DNA of 64,000 nt from an uncultured SAR116 cluster alpha proteobacterium (GCA_902622875.1 CACNRW010000007.1:17219-81218), one strand, 5' to 3'. Counted from the first letter of the stretch, positions 8,070-17,605 are shown. The notes: generated by a model not told the origin, from the letters alone. Made by a program: numbers and translations.

Positions 8070-9020
8070 TTGAAATTAATAGTAGCTAAAGGCCTTCGAA
8101 AGTCATTTGGAGACTTTATTGCAGTTGATAATGTTGATTTAGAAGTTTCTCGGGGCGAAGTAATAGGGTTTCTTGGTCCTAATGGTGCAGGAAAATCAAC
8201 AACAATGAAAATACTGACTGGATTTTTAGAGCCCGATAGCGGTGAGATTTTAATAAACAATATTGATTTAAAATCTGATCCATTAAAAGCTAAGGAATTT
8301 ATAGGATACTTGCCAGAGGGTGCTCCTTCATATTCAGACATGAACGTTTTAGAGTTTCTTACATTCGTTGGCAAAATGAGAGGTTTGAATAGTAATTTGT
8401 TAACAACTAGACTAGGCAAAATGGCAAATCAAATCAGTCTTAAGGAAGTTTGGAACAAGCCTATTGAAACACTTTCTAAAGGTTTTAAAAGAAGGGTAGG
8501 TATTGCCCAAGCTTTGATACATGATCCAGACATATTGATTTTGGATGAACCTACTGATGGATTAGATCCGAATCAAAAACATGAAATGAGAAACTTAATT
8601 AAAACTATATCGAAAAATAAAGCAATAGTGATTTCAACCCATATTTTAGAGGAAGTTGAGGCAGTCTGCTCACGCGCAATGATAATTGCTAATGGCAAAT
8701 TACTTGTAAATGAAACGCCAGCAAATCTTGAGAAACAGTTCACAAATAAAGATATAATATCAATAAAAGTTTCAAATAAAATTGACTCTATTTTAGCCAA
8801 AAATTTAAAATCATCAATTAATTATGGCGATGTAAAAATTGAGAAAGTAAACAAAGATACTAATAAAATACTGGTAAGTGATAACAAAAAAACACTAGAT
8901 CTAAACACTGTATTAAAACAAGTGTACAAATTTAAACTTAATGTAATTGAGGCGAGTTTTATAAAGTCGAATTTAGAAGAAATTTTTAGAAAAATTACAA
9001 CAACAAATGCTTCAAGTTAG
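8070..9020 (+). CDS. ABC transporter ATP-binding protein (GldA-like)
   Basis: The 316-residue ABC ATPase has Walker A GPNGAGKST at residues 36-44, a signature loop LSKGFKRR, Walker B and D-loop ILILDEPTDGLDP, and switch His in STHILEE. The C-terminal about 90 residues form the extension common in ABC-2 type exporters and GldA. The start is TTG with GGAGA eight bases upstream; there is no better ATG. It is the first of four plus-strand genes (ATPase, permease, GldG-like, DUF4340), spaced 7 bases from the permease gene. The cargo of this system is unknown. Gliding is unlikely in this lineage. Confidence 0.9.
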   Translation: MKLIVAKGLRKSFGDFIAVDNVDLEVSRGEVIGFLGPNGAGKSTTMKILTGFLEPDSGEILINNIDLKSDPLKAKEFIGYLPEGAPSYSDMNVLEFLTFVGKMRGLNSNLLTTRLGKMANQISLKEVWNKPIETLSKGFKRRVGIAQALIHDPDILILDEPTDGLDPNQKHEMRNLIKTISKNKAIVISTHILEEVEAVCSRAMIIANGKLLVNETPANLEKQFTNKDIISIKVSNKIDSILAKNLKSSINYGDVKIEKVNKDTNKILVSDNKKTLDLNTVLKQVYKFKLNVIEASFIKSNLEEIFRKITTTNASS

Positions 9021-9027
9021 TCGGTAA

Positions 9028-9780
9028 ATGATTATGAAAAATTATTTAGGAAAAACATATATTATTTTTGACAGGGAGTTAATGGGTTACTTTAGAACAC
9101 CATTAGCTTCAATTTTTTTGCTTGTTTTTTTAGCCCTCTCATCAGGGATGACTTTCTTTTTAGGAAGATTCTTTGAACGTGATCAAGCAGATTTAACGGC
9201 TTTTTTTGCATGGCACCCATGGTTGTTTTTAATTTTAATGCCAGCCATTGGTATGAGATTATGGGCAGAAGAACGTCGTTCAGGTACAATAGAACTATTA
9301 ATAACTTTACCTGTCACTAACACTCAATTAGTTATAGGCAAATTTTTGGCAAGCTGGGTTTTTACTCTTATTGCACTTGTCTTAACAATGCCTATTTGGA
9401 TAACTGTTAATTATCTAGGAGACCCAGATAATAATGTTATTTTAATATCATATATTGGAAGTTGGTTAATGGCTGGTGCTTTTCTAGCTCTTACTTCCTG
9501 TTTATCTGCACTTACTAAAAATCAAGTTATTGCCTTTATAGTTTCCTCTATTAGTGGATTTATTTTAATAATGGCTGGTTTTAATCTTGTTTTATCATCT
9601 GTGAGATCGTGGACACCATCTTGGGTGATAGAAACAATTAGTTCAATGTCCTTTTTGTCTCATTTTAGCAGAATTCAAATGGGTGTTTTTGATTTAAGAA
9701 CCCTGATTTTCTTCGTTTCAATGATTATTTTGTGTGTTTGGATAAACGTACAGCTTGTCCAAATTAAAAAAGCAGATTGA
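9028..9780 (+). CDS. ABC-2 type permease (GldF-like)
   Basis: This 250-residue membrane protein has six predicted hydrophobic segments. RELMGYFRTPLASIFL at the start and the MRLWAEERRSGTIELLITLP segment are characteristic of the GldF/NatB-like ABC-2 permease family. It forms the membrane channel for the upstream ATPase. An in-frame ATG also occurs two codons downstream. Its end lies only 7 bases before the most likely start of the GldG-like gene. Confidence 0.87.
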   Translation: MIMKNYLGKTYIIFDRELMGYFRTPLASIFLLVFLALSSGMTFFLGRFFERDQADLTAFFAWHPWLFLILMPAIGMRLWAEERRSGTIELLITLPVTNTQLVIGKFLASWVFTLIALVLTMPIWITVNYLGDPDNNVILISYIGSWLMAGAFLALTSCLSALTKNQVIAFIVSSISGFILIMAGFNLVLSSVRSWTPSWVIETISSMSFLSHFSRIQMGVFDLRTLIFFVSMIILCVWINVQLVQIKKAD

Positions 9781-9787
9781 GAGAACA

Positions 9788-11599
9788 ATGGAATTTTTAA
9801 ATAATATAAAGACGAGAATACTTGTGAGATTATCTATACTTTTTTCTATTTTAGTCTTTTTTAGTATAAATATTATTATAAATAATGTCTTTAATTCCTC
9901 CAGAATTGATTTTACTGAAAAAAAACTTTACTCATTATCAAACAGTACGATTGATCTTTTAAAAAGTCTTGAAGAACCAATACACATAAGATTATTTGTT
10001 TCAGGTAATTTAGTTAAAGAGGTGCCCCAACTATCTACATATGCAAATAGAGTGGAAACTGTATTAAAAACATATAGTGATATTTCTAACGGAAAGATTT
10101 CACTTGAAATCATTGATCCAAAACCATTCTCTGATTATGAAGATAGAGCAGTCGGCATGGGGATTAATTCTTTTACTGCCACTGAAATGTCAGATGCTTT
10201 ATATTTTGGGTTAGCAGCCACTAACTCTACCACTGGTCAAAAAAATATTCCTATTTTTTCACCTGAGCGAGAAACCTTCCTAGAGTATGATCTCTCAAGT
10301 CTAATTTCAGAGCTTAGTCAAATTAAAAAACCAGTAATAAGCATTATCGACAACCTTGGACTTCAAGCTGACAGTAGAATTGGTAAACCAGAACAACAAA
10401 TATTAAAACAAATGAGAGAAATGTTTGTGGTTGAAAAAGTTAACGAAACCACCAATGAATTAAATAAAAACACTAAAGTATTAATGGTTGTTCATCCAAA
10501 GTTTCTATCCGATGATACACTTTATATGATAGATCAATGGATCCTAAACGGTGGAGCAACGTTAATATTTTTAGATCCTTATGCTGAAACTGAAATTAGC
10601 CGGCAACAAGGGATGCCTCCAATGAACCCTAGGTCTAATCTGAAAAAATTATTGGACACTTGGGGTATAAAGTTTGACAACGAAAAAGCTGTATTAGATT
10701 CAGAATTTGGATTTCGAATCTCTAGAAATTTAAATGGCAGAGATATACAGGTCACTAATTATCCTTGGCTAAATATAAGGGGAGATGGACTTAACAAAAA
10801 TGAAAGTGTACTTTCAAATCTGAGTACCATAGTAATGACAACTGCTGGATCTTTTGAGTCCATTGACAACAAGACTGACTTAGAACCTATTATTGTTTCA
10901 AGTCAAAACTCTGGTCTTGGCGATGCACAAAAGGCAGGTAATCCTGAAGGTGACCCTAGAGATCTATTGCCTAATATCAAAAAAAACAATCAAAATTTAA
11001 TTCTGGCTGGTTGGATAAAATCTACACTAAATTCATCCTTTAAAGACAAAGACAAAACGCAAATATTAAAATCACAAAACAAGTCTAATATTTTATTAGT
11101 TTCGGACGCCGATATGTTGATGGATCGTAATTGGTTAACACAAAGAGGTGCATTTGCGAATAATGGTGACTTTGTTTTAAATGTCATCGAGAAAATGATT
11201 GGAGGAAGTGCTTTATCTGATCTAAGAGGAAAGAGTACCTCGTATAGGCCATTTGATAAAATTATAGCGCTAGAAAAAATTGCCGAAGAAAAGTTTCTTT
11301 TAGAAGAACAGCAACTAGCTGAAAAGCTAAAAGGTATGGAAGACAAAATAAGAAGTCTAACTCAGAATAATGAAGATGATATAGATATATTATCTCCTGA
11401 AACTATCGAGGCAATTGATGGATTTAAAGCTGAAATGATGTCAACTAGATCTCAACTAAGAAGTGTTAAATTTGACTTAAGAAGAGATGTAGAAAATTTG
11501 AAAAAGTGGGTTATTGCTTTTAATGTTGCAATACTCCCCGTCATATTTGCTGGCCTAGCCTTGATTATATCGTTTAGAAGAAAGAAAAGTTCTTATTAA
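9788..11599 (+). CDS. GldG-like auxiliary protein of ABC-2 transporter
   Basis: The protein has an N-terminal membrane segment (about residues 12-38), a large extracytoplasmic region containing the GldG/ABC-transport auxiliary domain (IDFTEKKLYSLSNST, IHIRLFVSG, LIFLDPYAE), a charged coiled-coil-like stretch near residues 485-560, and a C-terminal membrane helix (VAILPVIFAGLALIISF) followed by RRKK. I place the start at ATG 9788, preceded by GAGAG. The ORF-track TTG at 9755 lies inside the permease gene and would add 11 residues. The family accompanies GldA/GldF ATPases and probably binds a periplasmic substrate, but the substrate is not known. It is 603 residues long from this start. Confidence 0.82.
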   Translation: MEFLNNIKTRILVRLSILFSILVFFSINIIINNVFNSSRIDFTEKKLYSLSNSTIDLLKSLEEPIHIRLFVSGNLVKEVPQLSTYANRVETVLKTYSDISNGKISLEIIDPKPFSDYEDRAVGMGINSFTATEMSDALYFGLAATNSTTGQKNIPIFSPERETFLEYDLSSLISELSQIKKPVISIIDNLGLQADSRIGKPEQQILKQMREMFVVEKVNETTNELNKNTKVLMVVHPKFLSDDTLYMIDQWILNGGATLIFLDPYAETEISRQQGMPPMNPRSNLKKLLDTWGIKFDNEKAVLDSEFGFRISRNLNGRDIQVTNYPWLNIRGDGLNKNESVLSNLSTIVMTTAGSFESIDNKTDLEPIIVSSQNSGLGDAQKAGNPEGDPRDLLPNIKKNNQNLILAGWIKSTLNSSFKDKDKTQILKSQNKSNILLVSDADMLMDRNWLTQRGAFANNGDFVLNVIEKMIGGSALSDLRGKSTSYRPFDKIIALEKIAEEKFLLEEQQLAEKLKGMEDKIRSLTQNNEDDIDILSPETIEAIDGFKAEMMSTRSQLRSVKFDLRRDVENLKKWVIAFNVAILPVIFAGLALIISFRRKKSSY

Positions 11600-11620
11600 A
11601 TATAAGTTTTGGATTATAAT

Positions 11621-12646
11621 ATGACAAAAATAAAATTTGTAAACACTTCGATAGTAACTTTAACTTTTGTTATTTTAGCAATCATATCTATAAATTTAAA
11701 TTCAAATAATCACGTTTTTGAAGATAGAGGAAGTTTATTTTTAAAAGACTTCACCAAAAATATTAATAAAATTGATAATATTTCCATAAATTCATTCGAA
11801 AATAACATTAATTTGGTAAAAAAAGATAATATTTATATCTCAGAATCTGGTTATCCACTTAAGAAGGGTATGTGGGAAAACTTAATTACAAGTTTGTCAT
11901 TGTTAAGAATTGAGGAATTAAAAACAAAAGATTCACAAAGACATGCTGATTTAAATTTACTTCTTCCAGAAAGAAATAAAAGCAAGGAGGAGGATGAAGG
12001 TTATGGAACAAAGATTACTTTGAAAAAACAAGACGGAACAATTTATTCATCTATTTTATTTGGTAAAGTGGATCGGACTGTTGGTGGATTAAGCGGGGGT
12101 CAATTTGCAAGATTCCCAGAAAAAAATCAAAGCTATCTTCTAAAAGGTGCTATAAGAATGCCTACAACTAAATCTGATTGGTTTGAGAGTTTAATTTTAA
12201 CAATAAAAAACGATCAATTCATAAAAGCCACTTTAAACAACAAAAATGGAACTTTTGAAATTGAGAATAAAAATAATAAGTTAAGTTTAATAGTTCCAAA
12301 ATCTTTAAATTTTGAAATTGACGAGACTCAGTTGAATGATATAAGAGATGTTATTAGTAGTTTTTATTTTTATGATGTAAAAAAATCATTGAAAAAATAT
12401 TCTGACAATCTTCCAACTATATCTTATGAAATTAAAGATGGTCTGGTACTATCAATAACCTCTGTTGAACCCGATAAAGATGGTGAAAGTTGGGTAACTA
12501 TTAAAGTTAAATCTAATGACAAGAAATCAGAAAAACTAGCTCAAGACATAAGGAACAAAACTGAAGGTTTTGAGTTCTTAGCAAATATTATTACAAGCGA
12601 CATTCTAAGATTGAAGCCTGAGGACCTTGCAGTTAAAGATAAATGA
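11621..12646 (+). CDS. DUF4340 domain protein, partner of the GldG-like system
   Basis: The protein has a single N-terminal membrane segment (FVNTSIVTLTFVILAIISI) followed by a soluble domain. The pattern of the soluble part (WENLITSLSLLRIEELKT, ITLKKQDGTIYSSILFGK, GGLSGGQFARF) is that of DUF4340. Such proteins follow GldG-like genes in many proteobacteria. I choose ATG 11621; the track start at 11609 is a TTG that adds four residues. It is the last gene of the four-gene ABC operon. It is probably periplasmic and tethered to the inner membrane. The function is unknown. Confidence 0.75.
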   Translation: MTKIKFVNTSIVTLTFVILAIISINLNSNNHVFEDRGSLFLKDFTKNINKIDNISINSFENNINLVKKDNIYISESGYPLKKGMWENLITSLSLLRIEELKTKDSQRHADLNLLLPERNKSKEEDEGYGTKITLKKQDGTIYSSILFGKVDRTVGGLSGGQFARFPEKNQSYLLKGAIRMPTTKSDWFESLILTIKNDQFIKATLNNKNGTFEIENKNNKLSLIVPKSLNFEIDETQLNDIRDVISSFYFYDVKKSLKKYSDNLPTISYEIKDGLVLSITSVEPDKDGESWVTIKVKSNDKKSEKLAQDIRNKTEGFEFLANIITSDILRLKPEDLAVKDK

Positions 12647-12653
12647 TCTTTAA
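12633..12653. terminator. Candidate bidirectional terminator hairpin
   Basis: TTAAAGAT-AAATG-ATCTTTAA is a perfect 8-base-pair inverted repeat with a 5-base loop. It overlaps the stop codons of the two convergent genes. The stem is AT-rich and no long U run follows, so termination activity is only plausible. Confidence 0.3.
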
Positions 12654-13840
12654 TATGATCTAGGCATTCCTAAAACATGTTCAGCTAAGTAAGATAATAT
12701 TAAATTAGTAGAAATTGGGGCTACTTGATACAATCTAGCTTCCCTAAACTTTCTTTCAACATCATATTCCTCTGCAAACCCAAAGCCACCGTGGGTTTGT
12801 ACACAAGCTTCAGCAGCCGCCCATGAGGCATCTGCTGCTAGCAATTTTGCAGTATTTGCTTCTTCACCAATCGGCTTGCCAGCTTCATATAGTCTAGCAG
12901 CATGATAAACCATAAGCTCTGCAGCCCTCATTTGAGCATAAGCCTTGGCAATTGGAAACTGAATACCTTGGTTTTTACCAATTGCTCTTCCAAAAATATT
13001 TCTATCATTAGCATAATCAGTTGATTTTTTAGTAAACCACTTTGCGTCACCTATACACTCTGCAGCAATTAAAATTCTTTCTGCATTCATACCTGACAAA
13101 ATGTATCTAAAACCCTTGTCAACCTCACCTATAATATTAGAAGCAGGAATTCTAAGGTTGTCGAAAAAAACTTCAGTCGTGGAGTGGTTCATCATTGTTC
13201 TTATAGGTCTGATAGTAAGACCGTTTCCTTTTGCCTTTCTCATATCTAAAAGAAAAACAGAGAGACCTTCAGTCTTTTTATTAACTTGATTTAAAGGTGT
13301 TGTTCTAGCTAACAACAACATTAAATCTGAATGCTCAGCCCTACTGGTCCAAATTTTTTGTCCATTAATTATGTAATCATCTCTATCACGTACAGCTACA
13401 GTTCTTAAACTTGTAGTGTCTGTACCACTAGTTGGTTCAGTTACGCCGAATGCTTGTAACCTTAGAGTTCCGTCAGCAATCTTAGGTAAATATTCCTTTT
13501 TTTGTTCATCAGATCCATGTCTTAGAACAGTTCCCATTGTATACATTTGTGCGTGACACGCTGCGGCATTACAACCTTGATGATGTATTTCTTCTAAAAT
13601 AACAGATGCTGCAACCATTCCTAAACCAACCCCACCATATTCTTCCGGTATAAGGGCTCCCAAAAAGCCCGCATCAGTCAAAGCTTTAACAAATTCTGTA
13701 GGATAACCTTGCTCTCTGTCAAGTTTCCTCCAATATTCACCTTGAAAATCACCACAAAGTTTAGCGACAGACTCTCTTACTTCACTAATTATGCTGTCTT
13801 GAGTTTCTGAATTTTCTAATTGAATGGTGCTATCAGGCAT
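12650..13840 (-). CDS. Acyl-CoA dehydrogenase
   Basis: This FAD-dependent acyl-CoA dehydrogenase introduces a trans-2 double bond into an acyl-CoA. It has an N-terminal helical domain, the FAD-binding GVTEPTSGTDTTSL and IWTSRAEHSD segments, and a C-terminal domain ending in QTHGGFGFAEEYDVERKFREARLY. The usual late catalytic Glu (YEGT) is replaced by YQVAP. A Glu is present in GMNAERILIAA, the position used as base by isovaleryl-CoA and long-chain dehydrogenases. I choose ATG 13840, because AGGA lies six bases upstream; the track ATG at 13852 adds four residues. The gene stands alone, divergent from the VOC gene. The substrate is unknown, with branched or medium chains possible. Confidence 0.87.
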   Translation of the reverse strand: MPDSTIQLENSETQDSIISEVRESVAKLCGDFQGEYWRKLDREQGYPTEFVKALTDAGFLGALIPEEYGGVGLGMVAASVILEEIHHQGCNAAACHAQMYTMGTVLRHGSDEQKKEYLPKIADGTLRLQAFGVTEPTSGTDTTSLRTVAVRDRDDYIINGQKIWTSRAEHSDLMLLLARTTPLNQVNKKTEGLSVFLLDMRKAKGNGLTIRPIRTMMNHSTTEVFFDNLRIPASNIIGEVDKGFRYILSGMNAERILIAAECIGDAKWFTKKSTDYANDRNIFGRAIGKNQGIQFPIAKAYAQMRAAELMVYHAARLYEAGKPIGEEANTAKLLAADASWAAAEACVQTHGGFGFAEEYDVERKFREARLYQVAPISTNLILSYLAEHVLGMPRSY

Positions 13841-13981
13841 TTTGATCCTCATAAATATTTTGCGTTTAAGTAATTAGACATAATAGTTCAATTTTATAAT
13901 ACTAGCTTATTCATCTTATTTAGTATTAATTATTTTATATAGCATAAATGTAATGATTATTAAATAATTTGGAGATTAAAA

Positions 13982-14398
13982 ATGAAATTAGAATTTCACC
14001 ATATAAATTTTGTATCAAAAAATATAGATAATATGAATAATTTTTATAAAAATATTCTTAGTATGAATAGTATTCCAATAGAAAAATTTCCACGAACAGA
14101 AGAGACGTCTAATAGAGGGTATAGTGGTAAAATCAATTTCGTGACAGAAGGTAAAATAGAAATGCATCTTGCAGAACGAGATTTAAATGTAGCTTTTAAA
14201 AATAATCAGGCAATCAATCCTGTTGACAAAGGGCACATAGCTTTTAGGACTGATGATATTAACACATTCATTAAAAGGCTTAAGAAAGAAAAAATTCCGT
14301 TTTCGGATTATGGAACCACTTTCGCTAAAGAATGGCACCAAATTTTCTTTCAAGATCCAGAAGGCAATGTAGTCGAAGTACATCAAAAAATTTGCTAA
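13982..14398 (+). CDS. VOC family protein (glyoxalase/bleomycin-resistance fold)
   Basis: The 138-residue protein has the paired beta-alpha-beta-beta-beta modules of the vicinal oxygen chelate superfamily. The first metal-ligand region is LEFHHINFVSKNI, and the second half shows DKGHIAFRTDDI and WHQIFFQDPEGNVVEVHQ, whose final Glu is a typical ligand. The superfamily covers lyases, dioxygenases, isomerases and binding proteins, so the reaction is not defined. ATG is preceded by GGAG. The MFS gene follows after 6 bases, so a detoxification or drug-export pairing is possible. Confidence 0.78.
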   Translation: MKLEFHHINFVSKNIDNMNNFYKNILSMNSIPIEKFPRTEETSNRGYSGKINFVTEGKIEMHLAERDLNVAFKNNQAINPVDKGHIAFRTDDINTFIKRLKKEKIPFSDYGTTFAKEWHQIFFQDPEGNVVEVHQKIC

Positions 14399-14404
14399 CA
14401 CATA

Positions 14405-15640
14405 ATGATTAAGGAATGTTTTAAATATAAGAACTTTAGAATACTCTGGGGTGCAGGTTGTATGACTGGGATTGCACGTGCTATGGAGTTTTTAGCTTTG
14501 AGTCTTTATGCCCTCCAAGAATTAGGAATTCCATATTTAGTTACAGTAATATTCGCAGCAAGAATGTTACCAATGAGCCTTTTGGGAATAGTTATAGGTA
14601 CAATTTCAGAGAGGGTGTCTCCAATTTTAGTTATTAAAAACATTTACTTACTTTCAAATATTTTTACTGGTATGGCTGTTATTTTAGTTTTCACTGATAA
14701 TTTTAATACGCTTTTTGCACTTATTCTTGCCTTTGTAAATGGAATTACATGGGTGGTTGACCTTGCAGTAAGGCGTAGAGTGTTAGCGGATAATATTAAA
14801 AAGAAACTTTTAAGTTCCTCACTTGCTATGGAAACATTATCCAACAATGCAACAAGACTGATAGGACCAATATTTGCTGGAACACTATATACTTTAGTAG
14901 ATCTTACTGGAATTTTCAGTCTTCAATTTATAATGTATCTATTAGCTTTAGGATTAATCATTGTATTTAAAAAAAATACTAAAAAGGATACTACTTCAAA
15001 TTCTGCCCAAGAAAATCCATTAGCCATAAAAGAGCATTGGGCACATGGTCTTTTAAATGAAATATTAAAAACAGGTAAAAGTGTATACAGTATTGTTAGT
15101 TTAAGAATGGTGTTAATAACAACCCTAATCTTTAATATTTTTGGTTTTCCATTAGTATCTTTAATCCCCGTATTAGGTAGAGAAAAATTGTTATTATCTG
15201 AATTTAATATTGGAATCTTAGCTTCCTCTGAAGGTTTAGGAGCTCTTATAGGGGCTTTAATTATTGGTAATCTTTCTCCACAAAAAAATCTTTCAATTAT
15301 CTTTATTACAGGTGTAAGTGGATTTTTTTTAGGTATGTTTTTATTTTCTTGCTCACCTAGTCTGATATTAGCTTTTATAAGTTTAACATTTGGAGGCATT
15401 TTTTTATCAGGTTTTAGTACAATGCAAGGAGCACTTGTTTATCAAGCATCTACTAAATCTAGAGGAAATAATTTTGGTATATTAGTGACATGTATCGGAA
15501 CAGCACCAATCGGTCTAATGAATTTATCTTGGATTATGACACTTATTTCAGTGGACAGAACAATACAAATAAATGTTTTTTTAGGATTGACCTGTCTGCT
15601 GATAACCATTTTTTATTTTTTCTTTAAAAGATCTGATTAA
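14405..15640 (+). CDS. MFS transporter
   Basis: The 411-residue protein has about 12 hydrophobic segments in two halves joined by a hydrophilic loop near residues 190-225 (KKNTKKDTTSNSAQENPLA). That is the layout of major facilitator superfamily exporters of the EntS-like (MFS_3) branch. RNFRILWGAGCMTGIARAME at the start resembles that branch. It likely exports a small hydrophobic or siderophore-like molecule in exchange for protons, but no substrate can be assigned. It begins 6 bases after the VOC gene and is convergent with htpG, whose stop is 4 bases away. Confidence 0.82.
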   Translation: MIKECFKYKNFRILWGAGCMTGIARAMEFLALSLYALQELGIPYLVTVIFAARMLPMSLLGIVIGTISERVSPILVIKNIYLLSNIFTGMAVILVFTDNFNTLFALILAFVNGITWVVDLAVRRRVLADNIKKKLLSSSLAMETLSNNATRLIGPIFAGTLYTLVDLTGIFSLQFIMYLLALGLIIVFKKNTKKDTTSNSAQENPLAIKEHWAHGLLNEILKTGKSVYSIVSLRMVLITTLIFNIFGFPLVSLIPVLGREKLLLSEFNIGILASSEGLGALIGALIIGNLSPQKNLSIIFITGVSGFFLGMFLFSCSPSLILAFISLTFGGIFLSGFSTMQGALVYQASTKSRGNNFGILVTCIGTAPIGLMNLSWIMTLISVDRTIQINVFLGLTCLLITIFYFFFKRSD

Positions 15641-15643
15641 TTA

Positions 15644-17542
15644 TTAGTTAGGAATTGCTTTTAATAAAAACTGGTTCATTATTTTACTAAACTGTGCGGG
15701 ATCAGCCGGCATCTTACCTTCCATTAATCTAGCTTGTTCAAATAAAAGAGTTCCAGCGTCACTAACTAAATCATTGTTTTCTTTTTTACTTAATAATGAT
15801 TTCATGTTTTTAATAAGAGAATGGTCTCCATTAATTTCTAATATTCTTGGAGCCCCCTTGTAGTTTGTATCTCTCTGTGCCATCAATTGCTCCATAGCAA
15901 TATCCATATCGCCTTCGTCAGCAACTAGGCAGACTGGACTATCAGTCAGCTTAGAGGATAATCTAATGTCTTTAACTTGATCTCCTAATACAACTTTTAA
16001 TTGGGCGACTAAGTCAACATATTCTTTATCTTTTTTTTCTTTTTTATTCTTATCGTCTTTTTTCTTATCTTTATTTTTTTCATCAAGATCATCTAAATTA
16101 ATCTGTCCTTGTGTAATTGATGTAAACTTCTTTTCCTTAAAAGATCCAACCATAGGTAACCAAAACTGATCAATTGCGTCTGTCATAATTAAAACAGGTA
16201 TTTTTTTGGATTTAAAACCTTCTAAGTGAGGACTTGCTAAAGCTTGGTCTTTTGTTTCAGCTGAAATGTAGTAGATGTCCTTTTGTTTTTCGGGCATATT
16301 TTCTACATATTCAGATAAAGATATTGGATCATCATTTTCATTAGTTGAAAACCTAGATAAATCTAATAATGCCTCCTTTCTTTCTGCATCTTCATACAAG
16401 CCTTCTTTCAAAACAGCTCCATACTCCTTCCAAAAACTTTTATAACCATCTGCGTTCTTTTCACTAACTTTTTTAAGTTCTCTTAGGATTTTTCCAACTA
16501 ATGATTTACTTATCTTGGCTACAGCAGGGTTGTTTTGTAACATTTCTCTACTAACATTCAGATCTATATCTTGAGTGTCAACCAGGCCCTTTATGAACCT
16601 TAAATAACTAGGAATTAATGCATCGCACTTGTCTGTAATAAATACTCTGTTTATGTATAGTTTTAATGATGATTTTCTATCTGGATTGAATAAGTCAAAC
16701 GGTCTTGTAGACGGAATACATATAAGATTAGTATAACTAATAGTCCCTTCTGTATTGTTATGCATGGTTAAAAGTGGTTTTCCAAAACCTGCACCAATAT
16801 GTGAGAAAAATTCTTGATATTGCTCTTCTTTAATTTCTTTTGCTGGTCTAGTCCATAAAGCTGATGCTTCATTTAGAGTTTTTATTTCTGCATCTTTTTT
16901 GTCAATTTCGTGTAATTTAACTGGATAGGAAATATGATCTGAATATTTTCTGACAATAAATTGAAGTCTAGTTTCTTCTAAAAACTCTTTTGCATCTTTT
17001 TTTAGTTTAAGTGTAATAGATGTCCCAACATCTTCTTTATCTGCTTTTTCTAAATTAAAACCTGACTTTCCATCTGAAGACCATTTCCATGATTGGTTTT
17101 CTCCTGCTTTTTTTGATAATACCTCTACACTGTCAGCAACCATAAAAGAAGCATAAAAACCTACACCAAATTGTCCAATCATTGACATATCTGGTTTTTT
17201 ATCTTTAGCGTTTGTTGCTATTTGTTCTAAGAATGCTTTTGTTCCTGACCTCGCAATAGTACCCAATGAAGATTTAAGGTCTTCTTCATTCATTCCAATA
17301 CCATTATCTAGAATTGATAAAGTTTTATCTTTATTATTAACCTCAATTTTTATTTCAGAAGCCTCTGAAGAGATAGCAATTTTTTTATCTGTCAAGCCAA
17401 GATATTTTCTTTTATCAAGAGCATCTGAAGCATTTGATACCAACTCACGCAAAAAAATTTCTCTTTCCGAATAAAGAGAATTAATCACAATATCTAAAAT
17501 TTTACCGGTATCTGCTTCAAATTTATTATTCATGTTGGTCAT
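15644..17542 (-). CDS. htpG: Molecular chaperone HtpG (Hsp90)
   Basis: The sequence has the Hsp90 N-terminal ATPase domain, with LRELVSNASDALDKRKY (catalytic Glu and Mg-binding Asn), ILDNGIGM and GQFGVGFYASFMV. The middle domain contains the VSREMLQ loop, and a C-terminal dimerisation domain follows. HtpG is a cytosolic ATP-dependent chaperone. I place the start at ATG 17542 with GGGGA upstream; the track TTG two codons earlier is less likely. A lysine- and aspartate-rich insert (DEKNKDKKKDDKNKKEKKDK) separates the middle and C-terminal domains, longer than I expect for bacterial HtpG. A possible heat-shock promoter lies upstream. Confidence 0.95.
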   Translation of the reverse strand: MTNMNNKFEADTGKILDIVINSLYSEREIFLRELVSNASDALDKRKYLGLTDKKIAISSEASEIKIEVNNKDKTLSILDNGIGMNEEDLKSSLGTIARSGTKAFLEQIATNAKDKKPDMSMIGQFGVGFYASFMVADSVEVLSKKAGENQSWKWSSDGKSGFNLEKADKEDVGTSITLKLKKDAKEFLEETRLQFIVRKYSDHISYPVKLHEIDKKDAEIKTLNEASALWTRPAKEIKEEQYQEFFSHIGAGFGKPLLTMHNNTEGTISYTNLICIPSTRPFDLFNPDRKSSLKLYINRVFITDKCDALIPSYLRFIKGLVDTQDIDLNVSREMLQNNPAVAKISKSLVGKILRELKKVSEKNADGYKSFWKEYGAVLKEGLYEDAERKEALLDLSRFSTNENDDPISLSEYVENMPEKQKDIYYISAETKDQALASPHLEGFKSKKIPVLIMTDAIDQFWLPMVGSFKEKKFTSITQGQINLDDLDEKNKDKKKDDKNKKEKKDKEYVDLVAQLKVVLGDQVKDIRLSSKLTDSPVCLVADEGDMDIAMEQLMAQRDTNYKGAPRILEINGDHSLIKNMKSLLSKKENNDLVSDAGTLLFEQARLMEGKMPADPAQFSKIMNQFLLKAIPN

Positions 17543-17573
17543 CGACAATCCCCATTAATTAATTAATATGATT

Positions 17574-17605
17574 AGTAATTGGTTACTTAAACTTGTATTT
17601 TCAAG
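17574..17605 (-). promoter_or_regulatory. Candidate heat-shock (RpoH) promoter of htpG
   Basis: On the minus strand, CTTGAAA at 17605-17599 is followed after about 18 bases by CCAATTA at 17580-17574, upstream of htpG. CTTGAAA is the RpoH -35 consensus; the -10 match is poor. The assignment is supported mainly by the identity of the downstream gene. Confidence 0.3.
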
